Positions 34,821 through 44,782 of a DNA stretch of 64,000 nt are shown here, one piece after another; position 1 is the first letter of the stretch, and every line of letters starts with the position of its first letter. Under the pieces are notes generated by a model, which was given only the letters and a program-made list of their open reading frames with translations, made no database searches and was not told the DNA's origin. The DNA comes from Erinaceus europaeus (lineage: Eukaryota > Chordata > Mammalia > Eulipotyphla > Erinaceidae). Location: assembly GCF_950295315.1 (NCBI RefSeq), contig NC_080164.1, positions 63,254,042 through 63,318,041 on the forward strand. The letters are read 5' to 3'. The translations under genes were made by a program, and so were the position numbers.

Positions 34821-34849
34821 ATAAAATAAACAAGTGTTTTACTTTTTAT

Positions 34850-35120
34850 TTTTTAGTTTTTAGTATTTATTTTCCCTTTTTGTTGCCCTTGTTTTTTTAT
34901 TGTTGTTGTAGTTATTATTGTTGTTATTGATGTCATCATTTGTTAGATGGGACAGAGAGAAGTCGAGAGAGGAGGGGAAGACAGAGAGGGGAGAGAAAGA
35001 GACACCTGAGACCTGCTTCACCGTCTGTAAAGTGACTCCCCTGCAAGTGGGGAGCTGGGGGCTCCAACTGGGATCTTTATGCCGGTCCTTGCACTTCCCG
35101 CTATGCTACCGCCCAACTCC
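34850..35120 (-). repeat. Type A SINE
   Basis: Reverse copy, head at CCGCCCAACTCCC. Confidence 0.82.
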
Positions 35121-35226
35121 CTTTTTGTTTTTTTAACCAGAGCACTGAGCAGCTCTGGCTTATGGTGGTGCAGGGGATTGAACCTGGGGCTTTGGAGCCT
35201 CAGGTGCGAGAGTCTCTTTGCATAAC
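35121..35226 (-). repeat. Type D SINE, left part
   Basis: Broken at CATAAC by the truncated provirus; continues at 36531. Confidence 0.8.
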
Positions 35227-35390
35227 TGCAGGTGTCTTTCTCTCCTCTTCTCTGTCTTCCCCTCCTCTCTCCATTTCTCTCTGTTCTATCCAACAACCAC
35301 AATATCAGTAACAACAACAATAAAATTACAACAATAAAACAACTAGGGCAACAAAAGGCAAAATACCCCCCCCCCCAAAAAAAAGAAAAG
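35227..35390 (+). repeat. Type A SINE, 5'-truncated, at the left edge of the truncated provirus
   Basis: Begins TGCAGGTGTCTTTCTCTC immediately after the CATAAC hexamer; C-run and A-run tail. Confidence 0.75.
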
Positions 35391-36094
35391 TTCCCGCTTC
35401 CCTACACCTTAGAGTCTTTGTTAAAAGATAAGTTCTTTTTCCCCATGAATCACCCAGGACCTTCCAGATAACAGCTGACTACCATGACAAATAATATAAA
35501 ACATAATAATAAATGAATAGGAAAGATACATCCCCCAATACTCAGTTGGCTAAGGCACCAAACCTCTTTTTCTATAAAGCATTCAAATCAGATGCCCTGC
35601 TAACCACGAGAAGCAGATTGTTTGTGTTTCTTCCACAGGAATCCCGGAAAAAACCATCTGGACCCCTGCACACCCTGACATCACCCACTAGATGGCACGA
35701 CTACCGTGGCACACCCCCCCCCCCCCGAAACCCTAGATGTCACCTCACGTGATCTGAAGAACCTGATTCACAGACTCCAAGGACAGAACTTTTTTACTGC
35801 CTGTCTGCCTTTCCTGCTTCTGCTTTGACCTGTCACGTTTTGGCAGTTCCAGCTCACTATCTACAGAAAAGCAGAATTCCAGAGGCTGACCTTCCTCATG
35901 CAGCATTTCATCCCCTGCCATTTCTCCCCCTAGTCGCCTACGTTGGACTGAGACTTCTATAGGACTTGCTGGTATACCCTTTGGACACTTTAGACAATTT
36001 TACAGCAGCTTCCTTCCCTTCACATTGCTGGTTTTTCATAGACTGACCCTGAGTAGTTTATAGACTTTACACACTGTTGCCCTGGGCATTAGAT

Positions 36095-36111
36095 AAAAGG
36101 AAAGGGGGAGA
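36095..36111 (+). other. Polypurine tract of the truncated provirus
   Basis: AAAAGGAAAGGGGGAGA immediately before the LTR, one base different from that of the large provirus. Confidence 0.85.
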
Positions 36112-36530
36112 TGCTGGGAAATTGTGCAGATGCAGTCACATCTGCCATGTTGTCCCCTCAGGCTACTGCTAGTTCCCGCACAAGAGTTGGGACATTCTCG
36201 GAGTGCCTGTTCAGCCATGCTGTGCCCTCAGGGCATTGTCTATATCCCCGCGAAATTTGGAGTGCTTTGGTTACTCCTCCCCCCTCCCATTCTCGCGAAA
36301 GCTGCTCCTATAAAAGCCCTTCTTCGTCCGCACCTCGCTCTTGCCAGCGCTCCACTTCGGTGTTCAGATGCAGGAAAGGTTACTGCGTGAGGCGGCCATT
36401 TTTGCTACCTCCACGTGGCCCAAACTGCTTCTCTAGCACCCAACTCTGAGGTGCCAGCGCAAATAAAGATTTGTGTTTCCTCTTCGCTCTGGACCTCCTC
36501 TCTCTCTTCTCTGTGGCCCACACAACAACA
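36112..36530 (+). repeat. LTR of the truncated provirus
   Basis: 419 bp, TGCTGGG...CAACA. CTATAAAAG near 36310 is the TATA box and AATAAAGAT near 36463 the polyadenylation signal. CpG-rich, and U3 unlike that of the large provirus. Confidence 0.85.
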
Positions 36531-36564
36531 CATAACCATTATGCTATCTACCCCTGCCCTTACT
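36531..36564 (-). repeat. Type D SINE, right part
   Basis: CATAACCATTATGCTATCTA, completing 35121-35226. Confidence 0.8.
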
Positions 36565-36880
36565 TTACATTTTATTTATTTATTAATTATTATTATTATT
36601 TTGCCTCCAGGGTTACTGCTGGGGCTCAGAGCCTGCACTACGAATCCACTGCTCCTGGAGGCTATATTTTCCCTTTTGTTATTATTATTGTTGTAGTTGT
36701 TGTTGGATAGGACAGAGAAATCAAGAGAGGAGGCGAAGAGAAAGACACCTGCAGACCTGCTTCACTGCTTGTGAAACGACCCCCTGCAGGTGGAGAGCCA
36801 GGGCTCGAACCAGGATCGTTACACCAGCCCTTGTGCTTTGCGCCACCTGCACTTACCTGACTGGGCTACCGCCCAACTCC
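36565..36880 (-). repeat. Type A SINE with 3' module
   Basis: Module GCCTCCAGGGTTACTGC...TCCTGGAGGC. Confidence 0.85.
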
Positions 36881-36904
36881 CTAAATAGTTAATTTTTAAA
36901 AAAC

Positions 36905-37055
36905 TTTTTAAAATATTTATTTATTTTCTCTTTTGTTACCCTTGTTTTTTATTGTTGTAGTTATTGATGTCGTCATTGTTGGATAGGACAGAGAGAAATG
37001 GAGAGAGGAGGGGAAGACAGGTGGGGAGCCAGGGGCTCAAACTGGGATCCTCACA
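36905..37055 (-). repeat. Type A SINE with internal deletion
   Basis: GGGGAAGACAG joins directly to GTGGGGAGCCAGGG. Confidence 0.75.
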
Positions 37056-37067
37056 CCACTAAATAGT

Positions 37068-37950
37068 TAGTTCTGTCCACAGAATATTTTCAAGAATAGG
37101 AGCTAACTCTCTGCCCAATCACCTTCCTAGCCCTGTTCTCCACTCTTGACACCACCATCAATGTTTTTATCCAACTTCATGCTAGCTATCTAATTTAAGC
37201 AAAAAATACCATAGTCATGGTCCCCTAGAAACATGCCTAAAATGAACTTCCTAGCTTTCTTCCACCCCAAGATCCCTAATCTCATCTGCTCTGTTCCTAA
37301 TGTTTGGCTCCTGTTCATTAACCATTTTGTCTCACTTTATGTTGTTGTACCACTTTCTAGACAGCAAGTTGAAGTTCCAGACACTACTATGATTTCATTG
37401 TGACTTCTCTGGGCAGAAGATCTCACCAATGTGTCCTGTAACCACACCTCTCCAGAGCTCTGGCCCACTAGATAAAGTTAGAGACAGGCTGGGAGTATGG
37501 ATCAACCTGCCAATGCCCAATTCCAGCAGAGAAGCAATTACAGAGCTCCTACCTTCTGCACCCCCAAAATAACTTTGATCCACACTCCCAGTGGGGGCAA
37601 AGTGATAGGAGGAAGAGGATAAGAGGGCTCTGAACTCCAGCTCCATCAGGACCCAGAGAGAGGGGATGGAAGGGGGAGAAATATTTGGATGTAGTAATAG
37701 AGTTGTGTGAGGCTTGGAGGGGCAGAGAGGATTGGACCTGGAAGAAAAAAGGAGGCAATTATGCACAAATGTAGACAGATGTAGAGATGACAGTTAGCCG
37801 ATGTCTGCAACTTTGGGAGAACCATGGTGGTTTGCAATGATGGGATTTAGGATTCAGAACTCTGGTGGTGGGAACGGTGTGAAATTATACACTTACTGAC
37901 ATATAATTTTGTAAATTAATACTGAATCACTAATAAAAAATTTTTTTAAA
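37068..37950 (+). mobile_element. L1 3' UTR with A-rich tail
   Basis: Second copy of the sequence at 23300-24668, ending in ACTAATAAAAAATTTTTTTAAA. No ORF2 sequence is left. Confidence 0.8.
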
Positions 37951-37952
37951 AA

Positions 37953-38028
37953 ATCCTGAGTTCAAACCATGGCATTACATATGCCAGAGTAATGCCTCCT
38001 GGTGTATGGTCTCATTAATAAAAAATAA
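37953..38028 (+). repeat. Type C SINE, 5'-truncated
   Basis: TCCTGAGTTCAAACCATGG onward. Confidence 0.65.
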
Positions 38029-38031
38029 TTT

Positions 38032-38305
38032 GGGGGAGTTGGGGGGTAGCACAGTGGGTTAAGCACATACAGCACAAAGTGCAAGGACCAGTGTAAGGAT
38101 CCCGGTTTGGGGCCCTGCTCCCCACCTGCAGGGGAGTCACTTCACAGGCGGTGAAGCAGATCTGTAGGTGTCTCTCTCCCCTCTCTGTCATCCCCTCCTC
38201 TATTTCTCTCTGTCCTATCTAACAACGATGACATCAATAACAATAATAACTACAACAATAAAAAACAAGGGCAACAAAAGGGAAAATAAATATAAAAAAT
38301 TTTTT
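38032..38305 (+). repeat. Type A SINE
   Basis: GGGGAGTTGGGGGGTAGCAC. Confidence 0.85.
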
Positions 38306-38307
38306 TA

Positions 38308-38497
38308 AAATAATTACTTATTATTGGATAGAGACAAAGAGAGATTGAGAGGGAAGGAGAGATATAGAAGAGACAGAGAGATACCTGCAGACCTACTTCA
38401 TGACTCATGAAGCTTTCCTCTTGCAGGTGTAGACCAGAGGCTTGGACTCAGGTCCTTGAGCACTGTAACATGTGTGCTTAACCACTGCCCTGGCCCC
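38308..38497 (-). repeat. Type B SINE
   Basis: Reverse copy. Confidence 0.8.
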
Positions 38498-38639
38498 AAA
38501 TTAAAAAAGATAATAAATGCAAAAAAGTGACCCATTTGTCTGCAATTCAATCAGTGCTTTTTTTTTTTTTTTTTTTGGTAGTAGCAGTAGTGGTAGTAAA
38601 TTTAGAGTCAAGGAGCCATTACTATAATCCAAATCCAAT

Positions 38640-38714
38640 CTGTTGTATCCTAGTTCTATGTTCAAAAGTAGGAAACTCTGAAGTTCTAGGTTTAATTCTC
38701 CACACCACTATTAG
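38640..38714 (+). repeat. Type D SINE fragment, diverged
   Basis: GTTCTAGGTTTAATTCTCCA and CACCACTATTAGCCAG. Confidence 0.5.
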
Positions 38715-38996
38715 CCAGAATTGGAGCTCGGTGCCTGCACTACTAATTCACTACTCCTTTTTTTTATCTCCTTTGTTGCCCTTGTTATTGCTGTTGTTGG
38801 ACAGGACAGAGAGAAATGGAGAGAGGAGGGAAGACAGAGAGGAGGAGAGAAAGATAGACACCTGCAGGCCTGCTTCACCACCCATGAAACGAACTCCCCT
38901 GCAGGTGGGGAGCCGGGGGTTCCAATCGGGATTCTGGAACCAGTTCTTGTGTTTCCTGCCATATGCACTTAACCTGCTGTGCTGCCATCCGGCCCC
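38715..38996 (-). repeat. Type A SINE with partial 3' module
   Basis: GGTGCCTGCACTACTAATTC then a full reverse body. Confidence 0.8.
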
Positions 38997-39012
38997 TATA
39001 AAACACGTTTTT

Positions 39013-39190
39013 TGGCGTAAGGATCCCGGTTCGAGCCCCCGGCTCTCCACCTGCAGGGGAGCCTCTACCCCTCTCTGTCTTCCCCTCCTCTCTCCATTCT
39101 CTCCTATCCAACAACGACGACATCAACAACAACAATAATTACAACAGTAAAACAAGGGCAACAAAAGGGAATAAATAAATAAATAAACAT
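39013..39190 (+). repeat. Type A SINE, 5'-truncated and internally deleted
   Basis: Starts GGCGTAAGGATCCCGGTTCG; lacks the middle of the body. Confidence 0.78.
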
Positions 39191-39194
39191 GCTT

Positions 39195-39445
39195 TAAAAA
39201 AATTTATTTCTTTATTGGGGAATTAATGTTTTACATTCAACAGTAAATACAATAGTTTGTACATGCATAACATTCCCCAGTTTCCCATTTAACAATACAA
39301 CCCCCACTATGTCATTTATCATCCTTCATGGACCTGTATTCTCCCCACCCACCCACCCCAGAGTCTTTTACTTTGGTGCGATATGCCAATTCCATTTCAG
39401 GTTCTACTTCTGTTTTCGTTTCTGATCTTGTTTTTCAGCAATAAA
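39195..39445 (-). mobile_element. L1 3' end
   Basis: Minus strand ends CATTAATTCCCCAATAAAG. Related to 40700-40745 and 41505-41552. Confidence 0.75.
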
Positions 39446-39480
39446 TAAACATTCTTAAAGACGAATAAAAAAGAAGAAAG

Positions 39481-39735
39481 CTGGGGCTGGAGGGTGGCAC
39501 ACCTAGTTAAGCGCACATGTTACAATGCGCAAGAACCCGGGCTCAAGCCCCCAGTTCCTACCTACAAGGGGCCAGCTTCACAAGCGGTGAAGCAGAACTG
39601 CAGGGTCCTCGCTGCCTCTCCCTTCCTCTCGATTTCTGTCGCTCTCTCTCCATCTCTATCTTCCCCTTCCTCACAATTTCTGGCTATCTCTACGCAATAA
39701 ATAAAGATAATTAAAATATTTTTAAAAAGAAAGAA
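39481..39735 (+). repeat. Type B SINE
   Basis: GGGTGGCACACCTAGTTAAG. Confidence 0.82.
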
Positions 39736-39883
39736 AAAAAAAAAAAGCTCCACAAATGAATCTGATGATTACACAGGTCACTGCTGGTGAAGCTTCCCCC
39801 TTTAATGGTGCTCCGCAGTGGAGACGGGGTCTGAACCTGAGTGGTAAAGTGAGCACTGACCCCCCCTAGAGAAAACGTATGAC

Positions 39884-40010
39884 ATCTGGCGACCTCAGAG
39901 GTGGGGCACTGGACTCTCAGGTATTGCAGCCCTGATGAAGCTCAATCCCTGGCACCGCAAGTGTCAAAATGGTACTCCGTTTCTTTCTCTTGTTCTCTCA
40001 AATAAATAAG
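39884..40010 (+). repeat. Type C SINE, old
   Basis: CACTGGACTCTCAGGTATTG, CAAATAAATAAG tail. Confidence 0.6.
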
Positions 40011-40395
40011 CCAGCGGAGCTGAAATTTCAGGAATTAACTTTTCCAAGGTCAAAGGCCATGAGTGGCCGGTCTCAATCAGCCCCGAAATCAAAGTTTGGT
40101 GGGAAATTTCTGTCTCCCGTCCACCCCAGTCTAGGTTTGTTTTCTAGTGAAGGAGGAATGGCTAGGAGTCGGTGAAGAAGCAGAAACTGTGGGTCGCCCA
40201 GAGCCGCAGGGATCCAAGGCTCTCAAGTGAATGAGGGAAGCCGAACCGGGCCACCAGAGAAAATTGACAGCAGCTCTCTGGCCTCCAATAGTGAGTTCAG
40301 AAATTATATACAGACCTTGTTAACCTCCACGCTGCACGACGCTCTATCCCACGCCAGCACCCCGTGTAAAGACATAAGTCGAGCGCATCACTGAC

Positions 40396-40438
40396 CTGAT
40401 AATGTTCTCACCGCACCGGCCAAAATGGAAGCAGCCAT
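40396..40438 (-). CDS. MRPL35: MRPL35 coding exon 1 (start codon, targeting peptide)
   Basis: ATG at 40438-40436 begins MAASILAGAVRTLS, an alanine-rich, arginine-containing start typical of a mitochondrial targeting presequence and close to the human start. The donor is TCAG|GTCAGT (40396/40395). It holds 14 codons plus one base, so phase 1 fits exon 2. With the other exons the protein is 187 aa, against 188 in human from memory. The gene is complete and undamaged in this window. Confidence 0.93.
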
Positions 40439-40545
40439 CTTGCCACTCCGTGCTACGGCAGCTGCGTTGGGTCAAAAAGCACCAGGGCCAATCAGGATCG
40501 AGGAAAAGTAATTTGCGCAGTAAAGGAAAAGGGAAAGAGAAGAAA
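40428..40545 (-). promoter_or_regulatory. MRPL35: MRPL35 start region and core promoter
   Basis: The start codon lies in CAAGATGGCTGC, a match to the YY1 element common around start codons of mitochondrial and ribosomal protein genes. A CCAAT box lies about 45 bp upstream of the ATG (GCCAATC near 40487-40493). The start site itself cannot be seen. An L1 3' end starts at about 40546, so the proximal promoter is confined to roughly 100 bp of unique sequence. Confidence 0.55.
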
Positions 40546-40745
40546 GTAGTCTGGTGGGTGTATTCCTCCAAAGTAAAAGACTCTGGGGCAGCGGGAAGGT
40601 TCAGGTCCTGGGTCATGATGGCAGAGGTGGACTTAGTGGGGGTTGAATTGTTATGTGGAAAATTGAGAACTATTATGCATGTACAAACTATAGTATTTTA
40701 CTGTCGACTGTAAACCATTAATCCCCCAATAAAGAAACTAAAAAA
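40546..40745 (+). mobile_element. L1 3' end abutting the MRPL35 promoter
   Basis: CCTCCAAAGTAAAAGACTCT... to CCCCAATAAAGAAAC; same family as 59270-59475. Confidence 0.8.
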
Positions 40746-40841
40746 GAAAAAAGTAGTCGAGTTAGTCTTCACTGAATTTCTTCTATATGCCAGCTTGTCC
40801 TTCACTGTTGTAAAACAAGTGCATAAAGAACAATACCTTGT

Positions 40842-41058
40842 GGGGGGCAGGCGGTGGCACACCTGGTTAAGTACACACATTACAGTGCACAAGGACCCAG
40901 GTTCAAACTACTGTTTCCCACCTGCAAGGGGGAAGCTTCATGAGTGCTGAAGCAGGGCTGCAGGTGTCTCTCTGTTTCTCTCCCTCTCTCCCTCCCCCCT
41001 CTCCTCTCAATTTCTCTGTCTCTATCCAATAATAAATAATAAAAATATTTTTTAAAAA
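40842..41058 (+). repeat. Type B SINE
   Basis: GGCGGTGGCACACCTGGTTA. Confidence 0.85.
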
Positions 41059-41112
41059 AGAACACTGCATTGCATATAGTAGGTTCTTAGTATGTTATTA
41101 TTTGTTTTTTTT

Positions 41113-41397
41113 AATTAGTTTTTTATATTTATTTACTTTCCCTTTTGTTGCCCTTGGTTTTTTATTGTTGTTATAGTTATTATTGCTGTTGTTGATGATG
41201 TTGTTGTTGGATAGGACAGAGAGAAATGGAGAAAGGAGGGGAAGACAGGGGGGAGAGAAAGAGAGACACCTGCAGACCTGCTTCACTGCCTGTGAAGCGA
41301 CTCCCCTGCAGGTGGGGAGCCCTAACCGGGATCCCTATGCCGGTCCTTGTGCTTTGCGCCATATGAGGTTAACCCCCTGAGCTACCGCCGGACTCCC
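41113..41397 (-). repeat. Type A SINE
   Basis: GTATGTTATTAT / CTGTTATTGAGTAT at the edges. Confidence 0.82.
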
Positions 41398-41504
41398 CTG
41401 TTATTGAGTATTTGATTGAGACATTTATTATTATTTTTACTGAAAGATTTTAAGAACCGAGTATATTGGAAACACAAGTTATTTTTTGTTGATCTTTAAT
41501 TTTT

Positions 41505-41552
41505 TTTTAATTTCTTTATTGGGGAATTAATGTTTTACATTCAACAGTATAA
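41505..41552 (-). mobile_element. Short L1 3' end fragment
   Basis: TTTCTTTATTGGGGAATTAA, as at 39205. Confidence 0.65.
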
Positions 41553-41555
41553 AAA

Positions 41556-41826
41556 ATTTTTATATTTATTTATTTTCCCTTTTTTTGCCCTTGTTGTTTT
41601 ATTGTTGTAGTTATTATTGTTGTCGTTGTTGTTGGATAGGGCAGAGAGAAATGGGGAGAGGAGGGGAAGACAGAGAGGGGGAGAGAAAAACACCTGCAGA
41701 CCTGCTTCACCGCTTGTGAAGCGACTCCCCTTTAGGTGGGAAGTGGGGCCTCGAACCGGGATCCTTATGCTGGTCCTTGTGCTGCGCGCCACATGTGCTT
41801 AACCCGCTGCGCTACACCGGATTCCC
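41556..41826 (-). repeat. Type A SINE
   Basis: TTTTTTGTTGATCTT flanks the L1-plus-SINE block on both sides (about 41483 and 41828). Confidence 0.82.
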
Positions 41827-42079
41827 ATTTTTTGTTGATCTTATTGAATATATTTGAGAGAATAAAATATTTTTATAGTTTCAAAACTTGTAGTTGTTAG
41901 GCTAAATGACTGAGAAGTAGCAGTGTTATTGTGAAAAAATAATAATAATGTCTTTTAAACACAGCTAATTGGATGAATATATCCTCAGGACTTCTATCAC
42001 ACACATTTTTCCCTAACAGAATTGACTATAATTTGGTAAATCAGAATTTATTTATTCAGTCATCATATGGGACTTCACT

Positions 42080-42215
42080 CTCTGGGCTCACATTTTCCAG
42101 ATAGAGAAATAGAGATGAAGATACCAACAGGACCAGTTTCCTCTAACTTGGTGGGGGCCAGGCTCAGACCTGGGTTACATTTATAACGCAAGCACACTGC
42201 CCAAGAGAGCTATTT
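42080..42215 (-). repeat. Older tRNA-like SINE (type E)
   Basis: AAGCACACTGCCCAAGAGAG, like 57930 and 63855. Confidence 0.5.
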
Positions 42216-42452
42216 GCTAGAGATCCACCCCACCCCCGCCTTATTTCCCAAAATTTAGTAAGCATACAAAGAATTTGAGATTGTGAAGCAAACTCAAGTC
42301 CAGTGTGTGGCTGTGCCATACATGGTTAAAGCAGACTAAAACTGCTCATTAACATGGAGTTAATAGTCAAAGTATTAAAAAAAAGGTGATCACACAGAAA
42401 TGCACTGAGATGAGGTTGAGATAGCAATTTAGTTGTTAAAAATTGTTATTTT

Positions 42453-42712
42453 TAGGGAGTTGGGTGGTAGTGCACCGGGTTAAGCGTGCATAAAGATCCA
42501 GGTTCGAGTCCCCGGCTCCCCACCTGTAGGGGGGTTACTTCGCAGGTGGTGAAGCAGGTCTGCAGGTGTCTTTTTCTCCCCCCTCTGTCTTCCCCTCCTC
42601 TCTCCTTTCTCTCTGTTCTATCCAACAACAGCGATATCAGTAACAACAATAATAACTACAGTAATAATAAAGAACAATAAGGCCAACAAAAGGGGAAATA
42701 AATATAAAATTT
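42453..42712 (+). repeat. Type A SINE
   Basis: GGGAGTTGGGTGGTAGTGCA; head shortened. Confidence 0.85.
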
Positions 42713-42734
42713 TTAATTATTATTTTTTAATTGT

Positions 42735-42930
42735 TCAAATAAATTTATTTACTTATTTATTATTGAGTAGAGACAGAAACTGAGAGGGGAGGGGAAAATA
42801 GAGAGGTAAAAAAACAGAGAGACACCTGTAGTCCTGCTTCACCATTCGTGAAGCTTTCTTCCTGCAGGTGGGGATCAGAGACTTGAACCCAGGTCCTTGA
42901 GCATAACCAGGTGTGCAACCACCTGGCCCC
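42735..42930 (-). repeat. Type B SINE
   Basis: Reverse copy. Confidence 0.82.
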
Positions 42931-43204
42931 AATTGTGAAAATAATTTAAAAAGAAAAAAAAGCTTAAAAAGACAGAGACTGCTCTGTATGGAGTTAAGTC
43001 ACGGTGATATAAAGTATAATTACTAAAGTGCTCCAGAAAGCATTGAACATGTACAAATATACTTGATTATAGATAATTTCCCAATGGATATTTCTGTTTT
43101 ACAGTTCATAGCATTATCTCTTTAAAATTATTTATAAAATTATTAGATTTTTTCTTTCTTTTTAAATTTTTTAATTTTTGGGTTTTTTTTCTTTTCTTTT
43201 TTAT

Positions 43205-43418
43205 TCTCTCTCAAAAATTACTTATTTTATTATTGGATAGAGGCAGAGAGAAAGAAGAGGGAGAAAGGGAGGTGGGAGAGAGAGAGAGAGAGAGAGAGAG
43301 ATGCAGCTGTACTTCACCACTAGTGAAGCTTTCCCCTTACAGGTGGGGACCAGGGGCTGAACCCAGGTCCTTGCACACTGTGGTGTGTGTTTAACCAGGT
43401 GTGCCACCTGCTGGTCCC
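43205..43418 (-). repeat. Type B SINE
   Basis: Contains a GA-repeat expansion at 43278-43301. Confidence 0.82.
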
Positions 43419-43542
43419 TTAATAGCACTATCTCTATGGAGACCATATTGTAGTAAGTAAACTTAATTAAGTCTTGAAAGAATTTTGCAAACACAATAGA
43501 CACGTTATTAGGTTCCTGTGATGGTAAATCATTATGTTTTTT

Positions 43543-43786
43543 AAAGTATTTGTTTTCCCTTTTGTTGTTGTTGTTGTAATTATTATTGTTGTTATTGATG
43601 TCGTCATTGCTGGATAGGACAGAGAGAAATAGAGAGAGAGGAGGGGAAGATAGAGATGGGGAGAGGAAGAAAGACACCTGCAGACCTGCTTCACTGCTTC
43701 TCTGCAGGCGGAGAGCTGGAGGCTCGAACTGAGATCCTTATGCCTTAACCTTATGCCTTAACCTGCTGCGCTACCACCCGACTCCC
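43543..43786 (-). repeat. Type A SINE
   Basis: Has a short CCTTAACCTTATG duplication in the head. Confidence 0.82.
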
Positions 43787-43805
43787 ATGAATGTTTTTAA
43801 TTTAA

Positions 43806-43905
43806 GAAGTTATTATTAATTTATGAGGAGAGTGTGTGAGAGAAGACTGAACTCAGGATGTCATGCTTGACAGTTCAGTGCTTTACCCACTGCACCTCTT
43901 CTAGG
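43806..43905 (-). repeat. Type C SINE, old
   Basis: GTCATGCTTGACAGTTCAGT. Confidence 0.6.
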
Positions 43906-43906
43906 C

Positions 43907-43910
<4 letters not shown>

Positions 43911-43953
<43 letters not shown>
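43911..43953. repeat. (CA)n microsatellite
   Basis: About 21 CA units. Confidence 0.95.
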
Positions 43954-43954
<1 letters not shown>

Positions 43955-44029
43955 CATTTTTAACATTCATTAAGCAATATATTGTTATGTTTTATTTTAT
44001 TTTATTTTTCTCTTTTTTCTTTTCTGTCT

Positions 44030-44204
44030 TCTTTTTTGCTTCCAGACTTATCACTGGGGCTTGGTGCCGATACTACGAATTTACTGCTCCTGTGCCCATT
44101 TTTTCAATTTTTTTTTTTTTGATAAGATAGAAATTGAGATGGGGGGAGATAAGAGAGGGAGAGAGAAAGACTTGTAGACTTGCTTCACCGCTTATGAAGG
44201 GCCC
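44030..44204 (-). repeat. SINE with 3' module, left part (host of the nested insertions)
   Basis: Continues at 52424 after the LINE fragment and provirus. Confidence 0.75.
44197..44204. repeat. Target duplication of the LINE fragment, left copy
   Basis: AAGGGCCC, repeated at 52416-52423. The two flanks together rebuild one SINE. Confidence 0.6.
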
Positions 44205-44295
44205 GGTTCCATGGCTGCCAGTTCTTAGCAACATCGCCCCGCCAGATATTCGTCGGGATGCAGCATCATCTAAGTTCATTTCCCACGTCTATACT
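44205..44295 (+). mobile_element. Non-LTR retrotransposon ORF fragment, left part
   Basis: Plus-strand frame reading WLPVLSNIAPPDIRRDAA and ending ISHVYT at the provirus edge. After removing the provirus and one TATACT it continues in frame at 52065. The style (IAPPDIRR, HPIW) resembles the C-terminal part of LINE-type reverse transcriptase proteins common in invertebrates. The family is not identified. Confidence 0.6.
44290..44295. repeat. Target-site duplication of the provirus, left copy
   Basis: TATACT directly next to the LTR terminal TG/CA. It is repeated exactly at 52059-52064. Confidence 0.92.
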
Positions 44296-44765
44296 TGCCG
44301 GGATAGCCTGAGGGTACTTCTTCCCGAGCTAGTGCTCTCTGGGTTGGAGAGAACTCAACTGGAGCTGATCTAGGCTGCTGTGTGGGAGAGGGATCAGGAA
44401 CTCGTGCTGCACCAACTTCCGCAGGAGATACACTCTGGAACTCTCGGAGCCGGAAAGCAATTTCCAAGTGTCTTTAATCAGAAGAGCAGCTGTTTTTATA
44501 CTCTCCAAGTAGGGTGGAAACAGGATGTGATATAGAGAGGGTGGAGAGAAAAGTGACTGGTGAAAATCAGAGTGTGACAAAGAAGGGATCAGTGTGTGAC
44601 AAGGAGGGGGTGGAGCAGGAGAGAATCCTATCATAGAACCACCAATGCCCTGGAGTGCTTTATGTAAAAGTGATTTATGTAAATAGACCAAAGCTTTGGA
44701 TCAGTAAAATCCCTATATAGGCATATGGTTAAGCAGAAGCCAGGGGTGATGGCAACTACCCAACA
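44296..44765 (-). repeat. 3' LTR of the provirus
   Basis: 470 bp with TG...CA ends on the coding strand (TGTTGGG...CCCGGCA). TATAAAAA lies at 44493-44500 and the polyadenylation signal ATTAAA at 44473-44478, so R is short. It is nearly identical to the 5' LTR. Confidence 0.93.
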
Positions 44766-44782
44766 TCTCCCCCTTTCTTTTT
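44766..44782 (-). other. Polypurine tract of the provirus
   Basis: The coding strand reads AAAAAGAAAGGGGGAGA directly before the 3' LTR. Almost the same tract precedes the LTR at 36112. Confidence 0.9.

Larger units (their letters stand above)
35227..36530 (+). mobile_element. Truncated class II provirus, 3' part with LTR
   Basis: The hexamer CATAAC at 35221-35226 and 36531-36536 flanks this piece and interrupts a type D SINE. The right end is a complete LTR preceded by a polypurine tract, and about 35400-36094 is 3' internal sequence related to the 3' segment of the large provirus. The left end is not LTR but part of a type A SINE (35227-35390), starting TGCAGG where an LTR would start TGCTGG. 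The 5' LTR, gag, pro and pol are gone. Confidence 0.75.
33406..40395 (-). other. MRPL35: MRPL35 intron 1
   Basis: Seven kilobases of repeats (a truncated provirus at 35227-36530, an L1 3' end at 37068-37950, many SINEs) with little unique sequence. Non-repeat stretches are about 33748-34271 and 40010-40395, with no exon that I can support. Confidence 0.85.

Noticed and set aside
35470..36094. Possible env gene in the truncated provirus
   Set aside because: No glycoprotein-like frame, fusion peptide or CX6CC-type motif was seen; it matches the non-coding 3' segment of the intact provirus.
38527..39138. 203-codon plus-strand frame
   Set aside because: Made of SINE type A and module sequence read antisense; similar peptides recur at every type A copy.
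44329..44691. 120-codon open frame inside both LTRs, on the provirus coding strand (also 51621-51983)
   Set aside because: MMTV-type LTRs encode a superantigen, so I checked. It begins at a non-ATG codon, crosses the TATA box and R, and has no signal anchor or recognisable motif. Identity of the two copies only reflects LTR identity.
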